Source: a virus
Strand: one strand, 5' to 3'
Virus record (IMG/VR): IMGVR_UViG_3300020222_000103
Span: 1-33,334 of that record
Length of the DNA: 33,334 nucleotides
The position numbers were made by a program, and so were the translations under genes. Below, in pieces: positions 30,342 to 33,334 of the stretch (position 1 is the first letter of the stretch; each line of letters starts with the position of its first letter). The notes beneath the pieces were generated by a model. It ran no database searches. It saw only the letters and a list, made by a program, of their open reading frames with translations, and was not told the DNA's origin.

Positions 30342-31466
30342 TTAAAAAAGATCTTCGGGAATATCCCCGAAAACGGTTGTTTGTACTGGTTCTTTTGCTG
30401 CGATCGGCTCCGATGCGGGTTCCGGTTTCGTTACTGGTACCGGTGCTGATACTTCGGCGGTTACTTCCACGGCAACCGGTTCTGGTTTTTTCGTTGGTTT
30501 CTTTGTTGGTTCAGGTTTTGGTTCCGGTACCGGATCAACTGGAACAACTTCGGCTTCAAGAACGATTTCTTTCGCACCTTCCGGCGGTAATACTTCGGGT
30601 TGTCCGTGTTCTTCCGGGTAATATTCATCAACAATGTCTGCAGCTTCGTCAATATATGCGCTGTCAACAGAAAGTAAAAGTTTTGCCTCCTCTTCAATAT
30701 GCGCTAATCTTTGGCGATAAGTCGCGTCTCCGAGTGATATTTTCATTCCAGCATCGCGCAATTGTTGAACGTTTCCGGCAAATTCAACGCCAACAACATA
30801 AACGGTAACCGCTGAATTATCAACCGGGTTTGTTGCGACCTTCGGAACGATTGTCAAATTCAAAGGTATTCCTGCAAGCGCCCCGCCTGTTATCGTTTTT
30901 ATCAATGATAGCGAGGACAAAATTCCGACCGTTGAATTATAACCTGTTGTCCTGAATTTCCATACTCCGCCGACGGTTGAAGCTTTGCAAGCGATCATAA
31001 CCGAAAGAGTTCCGTTAATTTTGCACTTTCCTTTTCCTTTGCCGTCATCCCCGGTAAATGTCGGGTCGTTTCTATGGCATGGGCACGGTACTTCATGGCG
31101 CTCCGGTGAGTCTTTCGCCTTCAATCTGTCAGCGCATTCGCCGTCACCAGAACAATACAAAGTTTTACCGAAATAGCAAGTATAACGACACTGGAAATTT
31201 AGGGAAATATCATCGTACAATAAAGTTATCGGAATAACTTTCGGAGCTTCGCCCAGTTCTTCGTGTATTTCCTTGTTGATAACAAAATTGTTATCCTTTC
31301 CGCGTTCAAGCGTTGTAATAAGGAAATGGTCGAGCTTTTGCGGCAACTGGTAGACACCGTTTGAACCGTTTCTTTCGGCTCCCTTTTTACCGATTTTGAT
31401 TTTGCCCCTCTCCGATAAACCCGGCATTAGGTTTTTGATTATCGGTGATTTTCTTCTTTCAGGCAT
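30342..31466 (-). CDS. gp3-like 'recombination directionality factor-like' protein, probable ssDNA-binding
   Basis: The core (about 20-215) fits the phage gp3-like family: LPQKLDHFLITT, EELGEAPKVIPITLLYDD, then a cysteine-rich zinc-binding part (C93, C97, C105, C111, C128, C130, C148) with GDGECADRL and KGKCKINGTLSVMI, and WKFRTTGYNSTVGILSSL. In phiC31/phiBT1 relatives gp3 controls serine integrase direction; in many phages such genes lie beside exonucleases and are likely single-strand DNA proteins. Residues about 300-360 are a Pro/Glu/Lys linker and the tip FGDIPEDLF resembles SSB C-terminal peptides. Overlaps the nuclease gene by 8 bases, suggesting joint action. Confidence 0.78.
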   Translation of the reverse strand: MPERRKSPIIKNLMPGLSERGKIKIGKKGAERNGSNGVYQLPQKLDHFLITTLERGKDNNFVINKEIHEELGEAPKVIPITLLYDDISLNFQCRYTCYFGKTLYCSGDGECADRLKAKDSPERHEVPCPCHRNDPTFTGDDGKGKGKCKINGTLSVMIACKASTVGGVWKFRTTGYNSTVGILSSLSLIKTITGGALAGIPLNLTIVPKVATNPVDNSAVTVYVVGVEFAGNVQQLRDAGMKISLGDATYRQRLAHIEEEAKLLLSVDSAYIDEAADIVDEYYPEEHGQPEVLPPEGAKEIVLEAEVVPVDPVPEPKPEPTKKPTKKPEPVAVEVTAEVSAPVPVTKPEPASEPIAAKEPVQTTVFGDIPEDLF

Positions 31467-32301
31467 TATTCACCTCTCCTTTTTTGTAATATTTACAGAA
31501 ATCCGTACCAAACGCGGCACAGTATTTTTCACTGCATAAACTGCAATTTGGATTAGCGACGAATACCGCCGGGTTTCCGCATTGCTGAAAACTCTTTATA
31601 TCTCGAATTAGCTGATTCGTTAAATACCACGCTTCGTTCATCGAAAAATCGACTTCATAACCGGCGTTTTTAGTTCCGGGGTAAGGTTTATCGACCATCA
31701 CACGCGGCAAATAGTTAGTTATCAAAAATTTCGGCTTCCAATTCCTTGTCGATACTAACAGATTTGCATACATACCCAACTGCGCGTGGTACGGTCGAAC
31801 CGTTTTACCGGATTTAGTATCGAGAACCGAAGTTTCAGAAATAACGTCAACATGGCCGGTAATTTCAAAACCTTGAATCTCGGCGCGCAGTGCAACCTCT
31901 AAATGGTCGTCTGGGTTGCATCCTTCAGGAAACTTGATCTTCGGGGCAACATCCCTATAATATGCAGCCGTCAGCGTCTTAATCTGTCGCTCTGCGTGGT
32001 TCTGGTTTACCGTCGTATCATCGAAAATAACGCCTTCGGTTTTCTGTAGATTCTCCGAAAAATCACTCATTGCCGAATCGATCGCCTCAGAATACGATGG
32101 AAGCGCGCCGGATATGATTTTTTTACGCAAAATGGTTTCGTTGCCCTTATGTACCGCCGTACCTATTAGGCTATAAATACCCGTTCTACGTTCGTTTAAA
32201 TCAAACCCGGCTTCCGTGATGATTTCACGCTGAGAATTAGCGACCGCCATTCTGCAACAGTCTGAAACCGACGGAAGCGAAGAACATCGAATATTGATCA
32301 T
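31459..32301 (-). CDS. Cas4-like PD-(D/E)XK exonuclease with cysteine (Fe-S) cluster
   Basis: The 280-aa product has the PD-(D/E)XK core: GTAVHK with H51, GHVDVI with D152, LDTKSGK with D161 and K163, and the Q of AQLGMYA at 174. The C-terminus has C253-x2-C256-x4-C261-x7-C269, and the N-terminus has C6, C15 and C16, so a Cas4/AddB-type iron-sulphur cluster closing the fold is likely. Such enzymes resect DNA ends for recombination. It lies upstream of and overlaps the gp3-like gene. No cas1, cas2 or array is present, so a CRISPR role is not indicated. Confidence 0.85.
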   Translation of the reverse strand: MINIRCSSLPSVSDCCRMAVANSQREIITEAGFDLNERRTGIYSLIGTAVHKGNETILRKKIISGALPSYSEAIDSAMSDFSENLQKTEGVIFDDTTVNQNHAERQIKTLTAAYYRDVAPKIKFPEGCNPDDHLEVALRAEIQGFEITGHVDVISETSVLDTKSGKTVRPYHAQLGMYANLLVSTRNWKPKFLITNYLPRVMVDKPYPGTKNAGYEVDFSMNEAWYLTNQLIRDIKSFQQCGNPAVFVANPNCSLCSEKYCAAFGTDFCKYYKKGEVNNA

Positions 32302-32585
32302 TATATAGCCATCCTGTGCAGGTGCGTCGAACCGGCCCTATCATTGCAATAATATTCAAGGAAACGCCCGTCGATTCTGAACCCGTCCGGGCAATCCGGG
32401 CGCTTTAAAGGTTCCATTCCATCCCCGGAAGCTGCTATTAAAAGCATCTTCGCAATCTTTAACCCAGACGGGCACCTTGAATCATTGCATGCACCGAAAG
32501 GCGCTATTTTCCCACACTCAGGACAGCGAACGAATACTTTGTTGCCAGCCTCGACCCATGCACCGCGTTTTTGAATTACACCCAT
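32301..32585 (-). CDS. Zinc-ribbon hypothetical protein, 94 aa, first gene of leftward DNA-processing operon
   Basis: The start is ATG 32585, set by AAAGGAGG five bases upstream; a longer frame reads into AT-rich leader and gives an implausible hydrophobic N-terminus. Cysteines C21, C24, C33 and C38 (CPECGKIAPFGACNDSRC) form a zinc-ribbon-like knuckle, with two more at 65 and 80. It overlaps the nuclease gene by one base (TAATG). A DNA-binding helper of the nuclease is plausible, not shown. Confidence 0.65.
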   Translation of the reverse strand: MGVIQKRGAWVEAGNKVFVRCPECGKIAPFGACNDSRCPSGLKIAKMLLIAASGDGMEPLKRPDCPDGFRIDGRFLEYYCNDRAGSTHLHRMAI

Positions 32586-32635
32586 GAAAACCTCCTTTGT
32601 TATGAATAATATAATCGATTTCAAAATAAAAGTGC

Positions 32636-32666
32636 ATAAAAAAATATAAAAAAATATAAAAAAAAT
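32636..32666. repeat. Three phased A-tracts, 10-bp period
   Basis: The unit ATAAAAAAAT is repeated twice exactly and a third time with one extra A (tract lengths 7, 7, 8), in exact 10-base phase. Phased A-tracts bend DNA and act as UP elements for promoters. The block lies in the divergent region between 32585 and 32762. Confidence 0.8.
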
Positions 32667-32696
32667 TAACACTTTAATTCAGAAAATGTGTATATT
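32666..32696 (+). promoter_or_regulatory. Candidate rightward promoter with A-tract UP element
   Basis: TTAACA (32666-32671) and TATATT (32691-32696) are 19 bases apart, longer than ideal, but the A-tract block ends right at the -35, as UP elements do. The inverted repeat at 32704-32724 would cover the start of the transcript. Confidence 0.45.
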
Positions 32697-32703
32697 ATTA
32701 GTA

Positions 32704-32724
32704 TGATAGTTGAGGTGACTATCA
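32704..32724 (+). promoter_or_regulatory. Perfect 7-bp inverted repeat (operator or leader hairpin)
   Basis: TGATAGT (32704-32710) and ACTATCA (32718-32724) are perfect inverted repeats around TGAGGTG. Position just downstream of the -10 fits a repressor operator or a 5' hairpin. Confidence 0.55.
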
Positions 32725-32727
32725 AAA

Positions 32728-32754
32728 CAACAACAGCCCCACGGGGCGGAAGGA
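32728..32754 (+). promoter_or_regulatory. Hairpin-RBS leader element, copy 1
   Basis: CAACAACA followed by GCCCC-AC-GGGGC and GGAAGGA ends 7 bases before the ATG at 32762. The same arrangement recurs at 33011-33040. A small GC hairpin held just upstream of the ribosome site is likely to affect translation or mRNA stability. Confidence 0.65.
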
Positions 32755-32761
32755 TGGGAAA

Positions 32762-33010
32762 ATGAGATATATAAGATACGACAACGATTTGCAAATAGGG
32801 GCTAAACTCCCGAGCAGTCGTGTCTATAATGATGGAGACTTAACAGGTGAAACTCTATCGGGAACATCTGTCCTTGAGGTTGGCACTGAAAGGGACGGTG
32901 TGTATCCATACCCGCATAAATATATTGTTGACGGTGATTTTTTAGAGTACGGCGAGGACACGGGTGAGGTTGTAGTCGCAAACTGTGTAGTATTAGAGCG
33001 GATATACTAA
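32762..33010 (+). CDS. Hypothetical protein, 82 aa
   Basis: The gene follows the first hairpin-RBS leader. The product is acidic and beta-rich, with strands around GTSVLEVGTERDGVYPYPHK and EYGEDTGEVVVANCVVLERI. I recognise no family. It is first in a rightward operon of small genes that probably are early or host-takeover genes, judging by the repeated leader and control region. Confidence 0.6.
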   Translation: MRYIRYDNDLQIGAKLPSSRVYNDGDLTGETLSGTSVLEVGTERDGVYPYPHKYIVDGDFLEYGEDTGEVVVANCVVLERIY

Positions 33011-33040
33011 CAACAAAATAGCCCTTAGAGGGCGGAAGGA
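33011..33040 (+). promoter_or_regulatory. Hairpin-RBS leader element, copy 2
   Basis: CAACAA...AGCCCT-TAG-AGGGC-GGAAGGA precedes the ATG at 33051 by 10 bases. It shares layout and the GGGCGGAAGGA end with copy 1, but the stem bases differ in a compensating way (GCCCC/GGGGC versus GCCCT/AGGGC), which supports selection for the hairpin. Confidence 0.65.
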
Positions 33041-33050
33041 AGGTAATGAA

Positions 33051-33314
33051 ATGCTAGGACGTCCCAAAGGTTCCAAATCCGAGATAAAAACGAGAGTTTG
33101 CGCGTGCGGTAAAACGTACCGATACGGATCTGGCGCAAAGTATTCCTGTGATGCGTGCAAATATAAAAGGGATTCGGCTTCTTCGGCTAAATGGCGGAAG
33201 GCTAACCCGGATTATCAGAAAAGATACTTGCAAGGGCTAACTGCGGAACAAAGACAAGCACGAAAAGATTATTACAAAAACTATTACATTATGTCAAAAG
33301 GGGTTAAAAAATGA
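33051..33314 (+). CDS. Hypothetical basic protein with zinc knuckle and AT-hook-like start, 87 aa
   Basis: The N-terminus GRPKGSKS resembles an AT-hook DNA-binding motif; C17, C19, C33 and C36 (CACGKTYRYGSGAKYSCDAC) can form a zinc knuckle like those at the front of HNH or GcrA-type phage proteins, but no HNH catalytic residues follow. The C-terminal half is helical with many Arg, Lys and Tyr. It probably binds nucleic acid. It overlaps the next start by 4 bases (ATGA). Confidence 0.6.
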   Translation: MLGRPKGSKSEIKTRVCACGKTYRYGSGAKYSCDACKYKRDSASSAKWRKANPDYQKRYLQGLTAEQRQARKDYYKNYYIMSKGVKK

Positions 33315-33334
33315 AAGTGATTTTAAAAAATGGC
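33311..33334 (+). CDS. Partial CDS at right edge
   Basis: An ATG at 33311 overlaps the stop of the previous gene (ATGA) and reads MKVILKNG to the window end. Only eight residues are visible, but the junction is the same coupling used throughout the window and the residues are protein-like. Confidence 0.45.

Noticed and set aside
31459-32301. Possible CRISPR-Cas component (Cas4-like nuclease)
   Set aside because: No cas1/cas2, effector or repeat array was seen in the window; such nucleases are common in phage recombination operons.
32586-32672. Upstream extension of the zinc-ribbon gene giving a hydrophobic N-terminus (MLIFFIFFYIF)
   Set aside because: The extension is translation of the A-tract leader; the strong AAAGGAGG site sets the start at 32585.

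Overview
The window is the morphogenesis half plus two accessory/early blocks of a contractile-tailed (myovirus-type) phage or prophage whose structural genes are colinear with phage Mu. Base composition is moderate, with AT-rich control regions, very tight packing (many ATGA and TAATG start/stop overlaps), strong AGGAGG-type ribosome sites and sigma70-like promoters, so the host is a bacterium with ordinary Shine-Dalgarno initiation. Nothing in the sequence lets me name the host. No integrase, Mu transposase, replication helicase/polymerase, tRNA, CRISPR array or IS element is visible, so lifestyle is undecided; the genome continues past both ends.

Block 1 (1-3089, leftward): an accessory operon reading away from a clear promoter at 3061-3089. 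In order of transcription it holds a ribbon-helix-helix protein, an acidic-tailed protein, a small basic protein followed by a broken mini-ORF, a phage protein of unknown role, an orphan C5-cytosine methyltransferase, a 32-aa ORF, a four-Cys protein, a small lipoprotein and a partial gene. A 490-base AT-rich divergent control region (3035-3526) follows.

Block 2 (3527-26688, rightward): terminase small and large subunits, DUF935 portal, a membrane protein and an M15-type endolysin, Mu gpG-like protein, ClpP-type head protease with a nested scaffold, decoration protein, major capsid protein, terminator, Mu gp36-like (with an extra Ig-like N-terminus) and gp37-like connector proteins, a small fibre-head-like protein, DUF2635 protein, tail sheath, tail tube, tail assembly chaperone with a probable -1 frameshift, tape measure, gpN, gpP, gp45, gp46, gp47-like baseplate proteins, a receptor-binding/fibre module (LamG-like protein and an 892-aa fibre), a displaced gp48-like baseplate protein and a final fibre-like protein. 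A bidirectional terminator at 26708-26741 separates it from the convergent block.

Block 3 (26744-32585, leftward): a DNA-processing operon. In transcription order: zinc-finger protein, Cas4-like PD-(D/E)XK nuclease with Cys cluster, a gp3-like ('recombination directionality factor-like') protein with an SSB-like acidic tip, a Pro-rich protein, a Rad50/SbcC-like ATPase with a zinc hook, a small gene split over two frames, a membrane protein, an excisionase-type HTH protein, a 39-aa membrane peptide and a charged coiled-coil protein.

Block 4 (32586-33334, rightward): a control region with phased A-tracts and an inverted repeat, then small genes each preceded by the same hairpin plus GGAAGGA leader.

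The most noteworthy items are the -1 frameshift extension ending exactly on the tape-measure start codon, the nested scaffold, the Ig-gp36 fusion, a 20-bp-stem RNA hairpin inside the gene at 25404, the nuclease/gp3-like/zinc-hook ATPase module, and the repeated hairpin leader. All function calls are from motif recognition by eye; no database search was possible.
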